64,000 nt of DNA from Amycolatopsis sp. GM8 (GTDB lineage Bacteria; Actinomycetota; Actinomycetes; Mycobacteriales; Pseudonocardiaceae): the NCBI RefSeq assembly GCF_021653975.1, contig NZ_JAJKFK010000005.1, forward strand, positions 1-64,000. The letters are read 5' to 3'. Below the pieces are notes generated by a model. It saw only the letters and a program-made list of their open reading frames with translations, did not search any database and was not told where the DNA came from. Position numbers and translations under genes: made by a program. Below, piece after piece: positions 10,625 through 18,889 of this stretch (position 1 is its first letter; each line of letters opens with the position of its first letter).

Positions 10625-11503
10625 TCATGCCTCCTGATGCCGGCCGTGCCAACGGGACAGTGCCGCGCCGAGCGCGCGGGCGGTGAGGGTCGCGGCGAGA
10701 TGCCGCTTGTAGTCGGCGGGGCCGCGCTGATCGGCGACCGGTTCGCAGTGCTCGGCCGCGATCTCGCCGGCGCGGGCGAACCGCTCGGCGGTCGCGGGAC
10801 CGCCGACGAGGAACTCCTCGGCCTCGGGCGCGTGGAAGTTGGTGGCACCCACCGCGGTCAGGCCGATCCCGGCCTCGGCCACGGTGTCACCCTCGAGCCG
10901 CAGCTCCGCGCCGGCCGCGGCGACCGCCCAGTCCCCCGCGCGGCGCTCGACCTTCTGGTACGCCGAGGCCGAGGACCGGATCGGCACCCGGACCCCGACC
11001 AGCAACTCGGCGTCACCGACCGCGGTTTCGTAGGGTCCGGCGAAGAATTCGCGAATCGGAACTATTCGCCGTCCTTCTCCGTATTCGATGACCGCTTCCC
11101 CGCGTACCGCCGCAAATGCGGCGGAAAGGTCTTCCGAGGGATCGGCCTGGCACAGCGAACCGCCGACCGTGCCGCGATTCCGCACGACCGGATCGGCAAT
11201 GAGTTTCTCGGCGTCGTGGAAGATCGGGAAATGCTCGCCGGCGAGTGCCGAGGCGAGCAGCTCGGCGTGCCGGACCATCGCGCCGATGTACAGCATGTGC
11301 TCCTCGACGCTGATTTTGTTCAGCTCGGTGATTTCGTTGATGTCGATGAGCGCCTGCGGCTGGGCGAGCCGCAGCTTCATCATCGGGATCAGGCTGTGGC
11401 CACCGGCCACGATCCTCGATTCCGGACCGTATTTCCCCAGCAAACTCAGCGCGTGCGCCACGCTGGTCGCTTTCTCGTACTGGAACTGGGCGGGTACCTG
11501 CAT
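10625..11503 (-). CDS. coxM: Aerobic CO dehydrogenase medium subunit (FAD-binding)
   Basis: 292 residues. The two FAD-binding signatures of the CoxM/XdhB flavoprotein family are intact: AGGHSL at 33-38 and TVGGSL at 112-117. A CO dehydrogenase flavoprotein C-terminal domain follows (about 175-280). It passes electrons from the CoxS clusters to the quinone pool. It is the first gene of the operon, preceded by a recognisable promoter and a divergent LysR gene, as in the Mycobacterium cutB-cutC-cutA arrangement. Confidence 0.95.
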   Translation of the reverse strand: MQVPAQFQYEKATSVAHALSLLGKYGPESRIVAGGHSLIPMMKLRLAQPQALIDINEITELNKISVEEHMLYIGAMVRHAELLASALAGEHFPIFHDAEKLIADPVVRNRGTVGGSLCQADPSEDLSAAFAAVRGEAVIEYGEGRRIVPIREFFAGPYETAVGDAELLVGVRVPIRSSASAYQKVERRAGDWAVAAAGAELRLEGDTVAEAGIGLTAVGATNFHAPEAEEFLVGGPATAERFARAGEIAAEHCEPVADQRGPADYKRHLAATLTARALGAALSRWHGRHQEA

Positions 11504-11545
11504 GCCGTGAGGTTTCCCCCGGCGGCCAATCGGCGCAACGGCCGG

Positions 11546-11574
11546 ATAATGGTTCGGTTATGAAGGCAGATCAA
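11546..11574 (-). promoter_or_regulatory. Promoter of the cox operon
   Basis: On the minus strand TTGATC (11574-11569) and CATTAT (11551-11546) are separated by 17 bases, a good sigma-70-type fit. Transcription would start near 11539, giving a leader of about 36 bases before coxM. The -35 box lies inside the dyad at 11564-11580. Confidence 0.55.
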
Positions 11575-11580
11575 CTGCCT
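11564..11580. promoter_or_regulatory. LysR-type operator dyad between coxM and its regulator
   Basis: AGGCAG and CTGCCT form a perfect 6-bp dyad around a 5-base centre. It covers the -35 box of the cox promoter and lies 14 bases before the LysR start. LysR regulators bind dyads in such divergent intergenic regions and repress their own gene. Direct binding is inferred. Confidence 0.5.
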
Positions 11581-11594
11581 CCGATCGATCTAGA

Positions 11595-12539
11595 ATGGTA
11601 AACGTGACGCTCGGTCAGCTCAGCGCGTTCGTCCTGGTCGCCCGCCTCGGTTCGGTCACCGACGCCGCCCGGGCGATGGGGGTGAGTGAGCCGGCGGTCT
11701 CGCAGGCGCTCGCCGCGCTGCGCAGCCACCACGGGGACAAGCTGATCGTGCGCACCGGCACCGGGATGACGCTGACGGCGGGCGGGTCCCGGCTGCTGCC
11801 GATCGCGTCGCAGATGGTCGCGCTGGGCGCGGACGCCGACGCCGCGGTCCGCGAGGCCAAGGGGATGGCCGAACGGCTGCAGGTCGCGGTCACCAGCACG
11901 CTCGCCGAGTTCGTCGCGAACCCGCTGCTGGAGGCGTTCGGCGAACGGTCGGGGCTGCCGGTGGACGCGTCCGCCGGGCTCGCCCGCACCGCCGAGATGG
12001 GGGTGCTGGTGGGCAGCCGCCTCGCCGACGCGGCGCTCGGGCCGCAGCTGAACGGCGGCCTGGACAGCACGCCGATCTTCCGCTGCTCGCTGGTCGCGGT
12101 CGCGTCGCCGAAGTCGCGTCACCGGGGCAGCCCGGCGAAGTGGCCGTGGCTGCTCGACCCGTCGGGCGCAGATCCGGACAGCGAGACCGCGCAACTGCTG
12201 AAGCGGCTCGGCGTGCCGGACGAGGAGATCAGCGTGTTCCCGAACCAGACCGCGGCCTGGTCCGCGGCGGCGAGCGGAACCGGCGTCTCGGTGGCGATCG
12301 AGCATCTCGTCGCGCCCCAGCTGCGCCGCGGCGAGCTGACGATCGTGCCGACCCCCGCGACGCCGGCGACCCTTTGCTGGCACCTGACCACGCTGCCCCG
12401 CGACCGCCTCTCCGCCGCGGCCGCCTCGCTGCGGCATTTCCTGACCACCCCGGCGGCGATGCAGGTCATGCGCTCCCCCGGCGCCGGCGTCCCGCCGTCC
12501 CGCTTCAAACCCCCGGTCTACGTCACCATCTGGAGCTAG
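11595..12539 (+). CDS. cutR: LysR-family regulator of CO dehydrogenase genes (CutR-like)
   Basis: 314 residues. The N-terminal winged helix (about 6-65, with SVTDAARAMGVSEPAVSQAL) is followed by a periplasmic-binding-like effector domain. It is divergent from coxM with only 91 bases between them, the same arrangement as cutR in carboxydotrophic Mycobacterium, where CutR is needed for full CO dehydrogenase expression. The ATG at 11595 has no strong ribosome site; a GTG at 11604 is an alternative nearer to the HTH. The symbol is given by context and analogy. Confidence 0.82.
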   Translation: MVNVTLGQLSAFVLVARLGSVTDAARAMGVSEPAVSQALAALRSHHGDKLIVRTGTGMTLTAGGSRLLPIASQMVALGADADAAVREAKGMAERLQVAVTSTLAEFVANPLLEAFGERSGLPVDASAGLARTAEMGVLVGSRLADAALGPQLNGGLDSTPIFRCSLVAVASPKSRHRGSPAKWPWLLDPSGADPDSETAQLLKRLGVPDEEISVFPNQTAAWSAAASGTGVSVAIEHLVAPQLRRGELTIVPTPATPATLCWHLTTLPRDRLSAAAASLRHFLTTPAAMQVMRSPGAGVPPSRFKPPVYVTIWS

Positions 12540-12557
12540 GCCGCGCGAGTCCGACGC

Positions 12558-13463
12558 TCAGTCCACCGCCACCGAGTCGGCGATCGACACCGCCAGGGCC
12601 TGGTCGCCGGCCGCGGTTCGGACGGTGAGCGTGTGGGTCGCGTCGAGTTGTCTCGCCATCGACTCGCGCGGGTCCACCGGGAAGGGCCTCCGGGTCACCG
12701 CCTCGGGCGGCGCCTTCGTCATGGTGGTCTGTGGCGTCGCGGTGGCCGGGGCGGGCGGCAGCGGTGTCCCCAGGGTCCGCGTGACCTGCACGGTCACACA
12801 GCGGTCGTCCCCGGCCTGCCCACCGGGGCACAGCTCGACGACGTCGTTCGACGCATCGCCCTGCCACGAGACGAGGCCGAACCCTGGCGGCACCCGTAGC
12901 GATCGCAGCGGAGAGGTCGGCGGCGCCGGGATCGTCGCCAGCCCACCGGCGACGGCCTGCAACTGCTCCGCGCTCACGCTCCTCGACCGCACGGTGATCC
13001 ACCGGCCGGGCACGTCGAGCCAGGACACCGAATGCGCACTCACGGTCACCACCCTCCCGTCGAGAGCGGTGGTGCGCTGCGCGGGATCCGGCGCCGGCTC
13101 GCTGTCCTGCGCCGTGATGTCCAGGAGCCGCCCGGCGTTGTCGGCATACTGCGCCGTGATCTGGTGCGTGTCCGAGGTCCAGGACAGAAGCCGGTAACCG
13201 GCGGGCGTGAACGGCACGACCGGCGCGGACAGGGTGGCCGTCACCGGCGCGGCCACCGGCAGCCGGTCCGGGTCGCCGCCCGCCTGGCGCAGCGCGACGA
13301 CACCCGCGGTCACCCCCACGATCATCGCCGCGACCACCACGGACACGCCCGCGACGCGGCGCCGGCGGATCCGGCGGCCGGCACCCGCGAGCACCACGTC
13401 GAGTTCGGGGGCCATCGATTCGCGGGCACGCAACGCGTCGCGCAGGTCTTCCAGCTCTGTCAT
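12558..13463 (-). CDS. Membrane-anchored partner of the ECF sigma factor (possible anti-sigma factor)
   Basis: A 301-residue protein. A short N-terminal cytoplasmic part (about 1-36, ending in a basic RRIRRRR stop) leads into a single transmembrane helix (about 38-57). About 240 extracytoplasmic residues, rich in Thr, Pro and Val, follow. It starts one base after the sigma gene stop, the usual place for an anti-sigma factor. No zinc HxxxCxxC anti-sigma motif is visible, so the mechanism is uncertain. It is not otherwise recognised. Confidence 0.7.
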   Translation of the reverse strand: MTELEDLRDALRARESMAPELDVVLAGAGRRIRRRRVAGVSVVVAAMIVGVTAGVVALRQAGGDPDRLPVAAPVTATLSAPVVPFTPAGYRLLSWTSDTHQITAQYADNAGRLLDITAQDSEPAPDPAQRTTALDGRVVTVSAHSVSWLDVPGRWITVRSRSVSAEQLQAVAGGLATIPAPPTSPLRSLRVPPGFGLVSWQGDASNDVVELCPGGQAGDDRCVTVQVTRTLGTPLPPAPATATPQTTMTKAPPEAVTRRPFPVDPRESMARQLDATHTLTVRTAAGDQALAVSIADSVAVD

Positions 13464-13464
13464 G

Positions 13465-13959
13465 TCAGGCCACCTCCTGTTCGTCGTTGATCCGCAGCCG
13501 CAGCACCGACAGGCCGCGTGAGATGTGGCTGCGCACGGTCCCGGTCGCGCAGCCGAGCACTTCGGCGATCTCGTCGTCGTCGCGGTCCTCATAGAACCGG
13601 AGCACGATCGCGGCCTGCTGGGCCCGGCTGAGCTCGCCCAGCAACTGGCCGAGCTGGTCGTGATCGGCGACGCGCGTCGCCGGATCGGGTGTCTGCGGCT
13701 CGCGGAACCGGGTGATGTCGGCCGTCGGGCGCACCACCCGCTGATACCAGCGGCGGCGCCACGACAGGTAGCCGTTGACGACCATCTTCCGCAGGTACAG
13801 GTCGGGCCGGTCGGTCGAGGACACGCGCCGCCACCGCTCGTGCGCGCGCACGAGCGCGTCCTGCACCACATCCTGGGCGAGCTCGCGGTCCCCGGTCAGC
13901 ACGGCCGCGAACCGCACCAGCCCGGGCAGCTGTTCCCGGGCGAAGTCCTCGAAGTGCAC
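13465..13959 (-). CDS. ECF RNA polymerase sigma factor, SigE family
   Basis: 164 residues. Sigma-70 region 2 (about 10-75, with AQDVVQDALVRAHERW) and region 4 (about 105-155, with the HTH DDEIAEVLGCATGTVRSHIS) are both present. The N-terminus FEDFAREQLPGLVRFA is typical of the Streptomyces SigE-like (TIGR02983) group. The start is GTG at 13959. It is co-transcribed with the membrane protein that would control it. Targets are unknown; no obvious target lies nearby. Confidence 0.9.
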   Translation of the reverse strand: MHFEDFAREQLPGLVRFAAVLTGDRELAQDVVQDALVRAHERWRRVSSTDRPDLYLRKMVVNGYLSWRRRWYQRVVRPTADITRFREPQTPDPATRVADHDQLGQLLGELSRAQQAAIVLRFYEDRDDDEIAEVLGCATGTVRSHISRGLSVLRLRINDEQEVA

Positions 13960-14013
13960 ACCGTAGTAATGCCGCCGCGCCCCGTCCGGTTGCAGTGCGC
14001 GGGAAAAAGATCG

Positions 14014-15153
14014 TTAGGCGGCCAGGCGGCGGACCACGGCGTCCGCCAGCAGGCGGCCCTGATCGGTCAGCACCACGCGGTCTTCCCGCAGCTCCAGCAG
14101 CCCTTCGCCGGCCGCGGCCGCGGATTCCCGCCGCCCGTCGTCGTCCAGCGCGTCGAGCGGCAGTCCTTCGGCGAGGCGCAGTTCGAGCATGATCCGCTCC
14201 AGGTGCCGGTCCGCGTCGGTCAGCACCTCACGCCCGTCTTCCGGCGACTCGCCCTCGGCCAGCAGCGCCGCGTACCGCGCCGGGTGCTTGACGTTCCACC
14301 ACCGCACGCCGTCGACGTGACTGTGCGCGCCCGGGCCGGCGCCCCACCAGTCCCCGCCCCGCCAGTAGCCGAGGTTGTGCCGGCAGCGCGCGTCGCCGGA
14401 CGCGGCCCAGTTCGACACCTCGTACCAGGTCAGGCCCGCCGCGGCCAGCTTCGCGTCGATCAGCTCGTAGTACTCGGCCAGTACGTCCTCGTCGGGCATA
14501 GGCAGCTCGCCGCGCCGCACCCGCCGGGCCATCGCAGTGCCGTCCTCGACGATCAGCGAGTACGCGGACACGTGGTCCACCCCGGCCGAGAGCACCGCGT
14601 CCAGCGACGCTTGGAGATCCTCGACGCGCTCGCCGGGCGTGCCGTAGATGACGTCGAGGTTCACGTGCTCGAACCCGGCCGCCCGCGCCTCCTTCGCCGC
14701 CTCGACCGGCCGGCCCGGCGTGTGCACCCGGTCGAGCACCCGCAGGACGTGCCGCGCGGCGGACTGCATGCCCAGCGATACCCGGGTGAACCCGGCGTCG
14801 CGGATTCCGGCGAAGAACTCGGGCGACGTGGACTCGGGGTTCGACTCGGTCGTCACCTCCGCGCCCGGTGCGAGCCCGAAGCTGCCCCGGACCGCGTCGA
14901 GCACCGACGCCAAGCCGTCCGCACCGAGCAGCGAAGGCGTACCGCCGCCGACGAAGACGGTCTCGGCCGGGCGCGCGCCGATCCGCCGCACGCCTAGGTC
15001 GAGTTCACGCTTCAGTCCCTCCAGCCACGAAGCGGGCGACGCGGCCGAGCCGAGCTCCCCCGCCGTATAGGTGTTGAAATCGCAGTAGCCGCACCTCGTG
15101 GCGCAGAAGGGCACATGGACATAGACACCGAACACACCCCCAGTCTCCCCCAT
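14014..15153 (-). CDS. hemW: HemW, radical SAM heme chaperone
   Basis: 379 residues, formerly annotated as coproporphyrinogen III oxidase HemN. The radical SAM cluster motif is C17-x3-C21-x2-C24 (CATRCGYC), followed by GGGTPS and a HemW C-terminal domain. HemW proteins bind and transfer heme and lack the extra residues of true HemN oxidase. The ATG at 15153 gives family length; longer frames run into the divergent control region. M. tuberculosis keeps the same hemW-nirA neighbourhood (Rv2388c/Rv2391). Confidence 0.92.
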   Translation of the reverse strand: MGETGGVFGVYVHVPFCATRCGYCDFNTYTAGELGSAASPASWLEGLKRELDLGVRRIGARPAETVFVGGGTPSLLGADGLASVLDAVRGSFGLAPGAEVTTESNPESTSPEFFAGIRDAGFTRVSLGMQSAARHVLRVLDRVHTPGRPVEAAKEARAAGFEHVNLDVIYGTPGERVEDLQASLDAVLSAGVDHVSAYSLIVEDGTAMARRVRRGELPMPDEDVLAEYYELIDAKLAAAGLTWYEVSNWAASGDARCRHNLGYWRGGDWWGAGPGAHSHVDGVRWWNVKHPARYAALLAEGESPEDGREVLTDADRHLERIMLELRLAEGLPLDALDDDGRRESAAAAGEGLLELREDRVVLTDQGRLLADAVVRRLAA

Positions 15154-15228
15154 GTCAAGAGGCGTGATCCTGCTCCCAGCATGCGGACGCGGCTGGACCA
15201 CCATCTGGGCTCGTGGCACGCTGAAAAG

Positions 15229-15315
15229 GTGACTTATGCCGGTGTGCTCCTCGTGGCGCGTCGCCACGTCGACCTCCGGCGTGTCGCCAGCGCGCTGTGC
15301 CGCACGTCCGACTGA
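15229..15315 (+). CDS. Leader peptide of the sulfate assimilation operon
   Basis: A 28-codon open frame from GTG at 15229. The peptide contains LLVARRHVDL followed by RRVASALCRTSD. The RRHVDLxRxxSAxC pattern matches the actinobacterial leader peptides found before sulfur-assimilation genes, where a Cys codon near the end senses charged tRNA-Cys. No ribosome site is visible. A weak promoter, TGGACC-17-CACGCT (15194-15222), would place the RNA start at the GTG itself, meaning leaderless translation. Its stop codon lies within one arm of a hairpin. Function by attenuation is inferred. Confidence 0.6.
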   Translation: MTYAGVLLVARRHVDLRRVASALCRTSD

Positions 15316-15351
15316 CACCACCCACCACGTATGGACACCGGGTGTCGGACG
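15305..15351 (+). promoter_or_regulatory. Hairpin overlapping the leader peptide end (possible attenuator)
   Basis: CGTCCGAC (15305-15312) pairs perfectly with GTCGGACG (15344-15351), with extra ACC/GGT pairs inside. The left arm covers the last codons and abuts the stop of the leader peptide, just after its Cys codon. A ribosome stalled there for lack of Cys-tRNA would keep the hairpin open. The effect on the downstream gene is inferred. Confidence 0.45.
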
Positions 15352-15415
15352 CTTCCCGCCGCTCACTCGCGGGGTTGCCGCGCGCCGACGCCCTCCGATG
15401 ACCGGAGGACTCCTC

Positions 15416-17113
15416 ATGGCTTCGCCGACGCGCGAAACTTCCCCCAACCGCGGCCCACGCACCAAGCAGCGGCGCGGCGAGGGCCAGTGGGCGCTCGGCT
15501 ACCGAGAGCCGCTCAACCCCAACGAGCGTTCGAAGAAGGACGACCACCCGCTCAACGTGCGGGCGCGGATCGAGAACATCTACTCCCGCGGCGGTTTCGA
15601 CTCGATCGACCCCGGTGATCTGCGCGGACGTTTCCGCTGGTACGGCCTGTACACGCAGCGCAAGCCCGGGATCGACGGCGGCCGCACAGCCACCCTCGAA
15701 CCGGAGGAGCTGGACGACGAGTTCTTCATGCTGCGCGTCCGGATCGACGGCGGCGACCTGACCACCGAGCAGCTCACGGTGATCGGCGAGGTCTCCCAGA
15801 CCTACGCGCGCGACACCGCGGACATCACCGACCGGCAGAACGTCCAGTACCACTGGATCCGGATCGAGGACATGCCCACGATCTGGGAAAAGCTCGAAGG
15901 CGCCGGCCTGACCACGATGACCGCGTGCGGGGACAGCCCGCGCGTCATCCTCGGCTCACCGCTGGCCGGGATCGCCGAGGACGAGGTCGTCGACGGCCGG
16001 CCCGCGATCGACGAGATCAAACGCCGCTACCTGGGTAAGCCCGAGTACGCCAACCTGCCGCGCAAGTTCAAGACCGCGGTGTCCGGCCTGCAGGACGTGG
16101 CGCACGAGATCCACGACGTCGCGTTCGTCGGCGTGGTGCATCCCGAACACGGCCCCGGGTTCGACGTGTGGGTCGGCGGCGGGCTGTCCACGAACCCGAT
16201 GATCGGGCAGCGGCTCGGCGCGTGGGTGCCCCGCGACGAGGTGCCGGACGTGTGGGAGGGCGTCATCTCCGTCTTCCGCGACTACGGCTACCGGCGGCTT
16301 CGCTCGCGGGCGCGCATCAAGTTCCTCGTGAAGGACTGGGGCGCGGCAAAGTTCCGCGAGGTGCTGGAAGAGAAGTACTTGCACCGCAAGCTGATCGACG
16401 GTCCGGCGCCCGAGGTGCCCGAGGTGCAGCGGGACCACGTCGGCGTGCACCGGCAGAAGGACGGCAACTTCTACGTCGGCGCGGCGCCGATCGCCGGGCG
16501 GGTGTCCGGTTCGCTGCTGATCGCGACCGCGAAGGCCGCCGAGCGCGCCGGGTCGAACCGGGTCCGGCTGACGCCGCAGCAGAAGCTCGTCGTGCTCGAC
16601 GTGCCCGAGGCGGAAGTCTCGGGCCTGCAAGCGGAACTCACCGAACTGGGCCTGCCCACCGAGCCGAGCCCGTGGCGGCGCGGGGTGATGGCGTGCACCG
16701 GGATCGAGTTCTGCAAGCTCGCGATCGTGGAGACCAAGGCCCGCGCCCGCGAGCTGGTGGCAGCGCTCGAGGACCTGCTGGCCGATATCCAGTCCGATGT
16801 GGACACTCCGGTCACGGTGCACCTCAACGGCTGCCCCAACTCGTGCGCCCGGATCCAGACCGCCGACATCGGGCTGAAGGGCCAGATCGTCACCGACGCC
16901 GACGGCAACCAGGTCGAGGGCTTCCAGGTGCACCTGGGCGGTGGGCTCGGCCTCGACGCCGGGTTCGGCCGGAAGCTGCGCGGGCACAAGGTCACCGGCG
17001 ACGAGCTGATCGGCTATGTGGAACGGATCGTGCGCAAGTTCCACGGGCAGCGCACCGACGGCGAACGCTTCGCCCAGTGGGTCGCGCGCGCCGACGAGGA
17101 CGACTTGCGATGA
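15416..17113 (+). CDS. sirA: Ferredoxin-dependent sulfite reductase
   Basis: 565 residues (M. tuberculosis NirA/SirA: 563). It reduces sulfite to sulfide with six ferredoxin electrons. Cys427-x5-Cys433 and Cys473-x3-Cys477 ligate the [4Fe-4S]-siroheme pair. Tyr79 and Cys171 are 92 residues apart, exactly like the cross-linked Tyr69/Cys161 of the mycobacterial sulfite reductase. This and the cys neighbours argue for sulfite rather than nitrite. The ATG at 15416 has GGAGGA six bases upstream; a frame open further upstream is not coding. The gene overlaps the next by 4 bases. Confidence 0.94.
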   Translation: MASPTRETSPNRGPRTKQRRGEGQWALGYREPLNPNERSKKDDHPLNVRARIENIYSRGGFDSIDPGDLRGRFRWYGLYTQRKPGIDGGRTATLEPEELDDEFFMLRVRIDGGDLTTEQLTVIGEVSQTYARDTADITDRQNVQYHWIRIEDMPTIWEKLEGAGLTTMTACGDSPRVILGSPLAGIAEDEVVDGRPAIDEIKRRYLGKPEYANLPRKFKTAVSGLQDVAHEIHDVAFVGVVHPEHGPGFDVWVGGGLSTNPMIGQRLGAWVPRDEVPDVWEGVISVFRDYGYRRLRSRARIKFLVKDWGAAKFREVLEEKYLHRKLIDGPAPEVPEVQRDHVGVHRQKDGNFYVGAAPIAGRVSGSLLIATAKAAERAGSNRVRLTPQQKLVVLDVPEAEVSGLQAELTELGLPTEPSPWRRGVMACTGIEFCKLAIVETKARARELVAALEDLLADIQSDVDTPVTVHLNGCPNSCARIQTADIGLKGQIVTDADGNQVEGFQVHLGGGLGLDAGFGRKLRGHKVTGDELIGYVERIVRKFHGQRTDGERFAQWVARADEDDLR

Positions 17114-17262
17114 CTGAACGCGCAACGCCGTTCTACTGCCCGTTCTGTGGTGATGAAGACCTTCGTCCGGTCGAGGAGGAGCACGGCTGGCTGTGCGGTG
17201 CCTGCCGGCGGGTCTTCACTGTGAGTTTCCTGGGAATCCGGCTACCCGAAGGAGCGAAATGA
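17110..17262 (+). CDS. Small CxxC/CxxC protein of the sulfite reductase operon
   Basis: 50 residues with Cys10-x2-Cys13 (CPFCG) and Cys29-x2-Cys32 (CGAC), a zinc-ribbon or rubredoxin-like arrangement. It is linked by ATGA overlaps to both sirA and cysH, so it is clearly translated with them. A small gene occupies the same place in Streptomyces, and cysX in Corynebacterium is proposed to be a ferredoxin-like partner of the sulfite reductase. This one has only four Cys, so a single metal site. An electron carrier or assembly role for SirA is a guess. Confidence 0.8.
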   Translation: MTERATPFYCPFCGDEDLRPVEEEHGWLCGACRRVFTVSFLGIRLPEGAK

Positions 17263-17957
17263 CGGCGGTCACCGAGGACCTGAAAGCGTTGGCGGACAAG
17301 GCATCCGAGGAACTGGCCGAGGCGAGCGCGCGCGAGGCGCTGGAATGGACCGTGGGAACCTTCGGCGACGATTTCATCGTTGCCTCGAACATGCAGGACG
17401 CGGTGCTGATCGACCTGGCCACCCAGGTCAAGTCCGATGTGGACGTTCTGTTCCTGGAGACCGGGTACCATTTCGCCGAGACCATCGGCACCCGGGACGC
17501 GGTCGCGACGGTGTACCCGGACGTGCGGATCGTCAACGCCCAGGCCGAACAGTCGGTCGCCCAGCAGGACGCCGAGTACGGGCCGAAACTGCACGATCGC
17601 GACCCGAGCCTGTGCTGCAACCTGCGCAAGGTGGTGCCGCTGCGCAAGACGCTCGGGAACTACTCCGCGTGGGTCACCGGCGTGCGCCGGGTGGATGCGC
17701 CCACCCGCGCGAACACCCCGATCGTCACCTGGGACGAGCGCAACGGCCTGGTCAAGATCAATCCGATCGCGGCATGGACCGATGACGAGTTCCGCGCCTA
17801 CATCACCGAGCACGGCATCCTGGAGAACCCTTTGGTGTCGGTGGGCTATCTGTCCATCGGCTGCGCCCCGTGCACCGCGAAGGTCGCGCCCGGCGCCGAC
17901 CCGCGCAGCGGCCGCTGGGCCGGCCAGGCCAAGACCGAATGCGGATTGCACGGCTGA
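17259..17957 (+). CDS. cysH: Adenylyl-sulfate (APS) reductase
   Basis: 232 residues of the PAPS/APS reductase family. Cys119-Cys120 and Cys202-x2-Cys205 are the four ligands of a [4Fe-4S] cluster, which marks the bacterial APS-using enzymes (M. tuberculosis CysH) rather than the PAPS-only type. The C-terminal ECGLHG supplies the nucleophilic Cys228. It makes sulfite from APS for SirA. No cysC (APS kinase) gene lies in the operon, which fits direct use of APS. The ATG at 17259 overlaps the preceding stop. Confidence 0.94.
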   Translation: MTAVTEDLKALADKASEELAEASAREALEWTVGTFGDDFIVASNMQDAVLIDLATQVKSDVDVLFLETGYHFAETIGTRDAVATVYPDVRIVNAQAEQSVAQQDAEYGPKLHDRDPSLCCNLRKVVPLRKTLGNYSAWVTGVRRVDAPTRANTPIVTWDERNGLVKINPIAAWTDDEFRAYITEHGILENPLVSVGYLSIGCAPCTAKVAPGADPRSGRWAGQAKTECGLHG

Positions 17958-17965
17958 GGAGAGAG

Positions 17966-18889
17966 ATGACCACGCTGGAAGTCCCCGCGAGTGACGCCGC
18001 CACCGATCATCTGGCGGCCCTGGAATCCGAGGCCATCCACATCTTCCGTGAGGTGGCGGGTGAGTTCGACCGGCCGGTGATCCTGTTCTCCGGCGGCAAG
18101 GACTCGACCCTGCTGCTGCACCTGGCGATCAAGGCGTTCTGGCCGGCGCCGGTGCCGTTCCCACTGCTGCACGTGGACACCGGGCACAACTTCGACGAGG
18201 TGATCGCGTTCCGCGACGCGGTCGTCGAGAAGTACGGCCTGCGCCTGATCGTGGCGAACGTGCAGGACTGGATCGACGACGGGCGGCTCACCGAGCGCCC
18301 GGACGGCACCCGCAACCCGCTGCAGACCCAGCCGCTGCTGGACTCGATCACCGGGCACAAGTTCGACGCGGTGTTCGGCGGCGGCCGCCGGGACGAGGAG
18401 CGCGCGCGGGCCAAGGAACGGATCTTCAGCCTGCGCAACGCGTTCGGCCAGTGGGAGCCGCGCCGCCAGCGTCCCGAATTGTGGAACCTCTACAACGGAA
18501 GGCACCGGCCGGGGGAACATGTGCGCGTGTTCCCGCTGTCGAACTGGACCGAAGCCGACGTGTGGAACTACATCGCGCGCGAAAACGTCGAGCTGCCTTC
18601 GATCTACTACGCGCACCGCCGCAAGGTCTACCGGCGCGACGGGATGTGGCTGACCGAAGGCCCGTGGGGTGGCCCGCGCGAGAGCGAAGAGGTGAAGGAC
18701 CTTTCGGTGCGCTACCGCACGGTCGGCGACGGCTCGTGCACCGGCGCGGTGGAATCCGAAGCCACCACGGTGGACCAGGTCATCGCCGAAGTGCTCGCGA
18801 GCCGGCTCACCGAGCGCGGTGCGACCCGCGCCGACGACCGGTTGTCCGAGGCCGCCATGGAGGACCGCAAGCGAGAGGGCTACTTCTGA
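17966..18889 (+). CDS. cysD: Sulfate adenylyltransferase subunit 2
   Basis: 307 residues. The PP-loop SGGKDS at 42-47 marks the ATP pyrophosphatase fold. It transfers AMP from ATP to sulfate, driven by GTP hydrolysis in CysN. The length and the C-terminal KREGYF are as usual in the family. ATG at 17966 follows a GAGGAGAGAG ribosome site. Its stop shares a base with the cysN start (TGATG), so the two subunits are coupled. Confidence 0.96.
   Translation: MTTLEVPASDAATDHLAALESEAIHIFREVAGEFDRPVILFSGGKDSTLLLHLAIKAFWPAPVPFPLLHVDTGHNFDEVIAFRDAVVEKYGLRLIVANVQDWIDDGRLTERPDGTRNPLQTQPLLDSITGHKFDAVFGGGRRDEERARAKERIFSLRNAFGQWEPRRQRPELWNLYNGRHRPGEHVRVFPLSNWTEADVWNYIARENVELPSIYYAHRRKVYRRDGMWLTEGPWGGPRESEEVKDLSVRYRTVGDGSCTGAVESEATTVDQVIAEVLASRLTERGATRADDRLSEAAMEDRKREGYF

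Noticed and set aside
13525-14997. Long plus-strand open frame opposite the sigma factor and hemW
   Set aside because: His/Arg/Pro-rich translation typical of the antisense frame of GC-rich genes; both opposite genes are clear.
15236-15415. Long N-terminal extension of the sulfite reductase
   Set aside because: The frame is open, but the ATG at 15416 has a good ribosome site and gives family length. The extension overlaps the leader peptide and hairpin.
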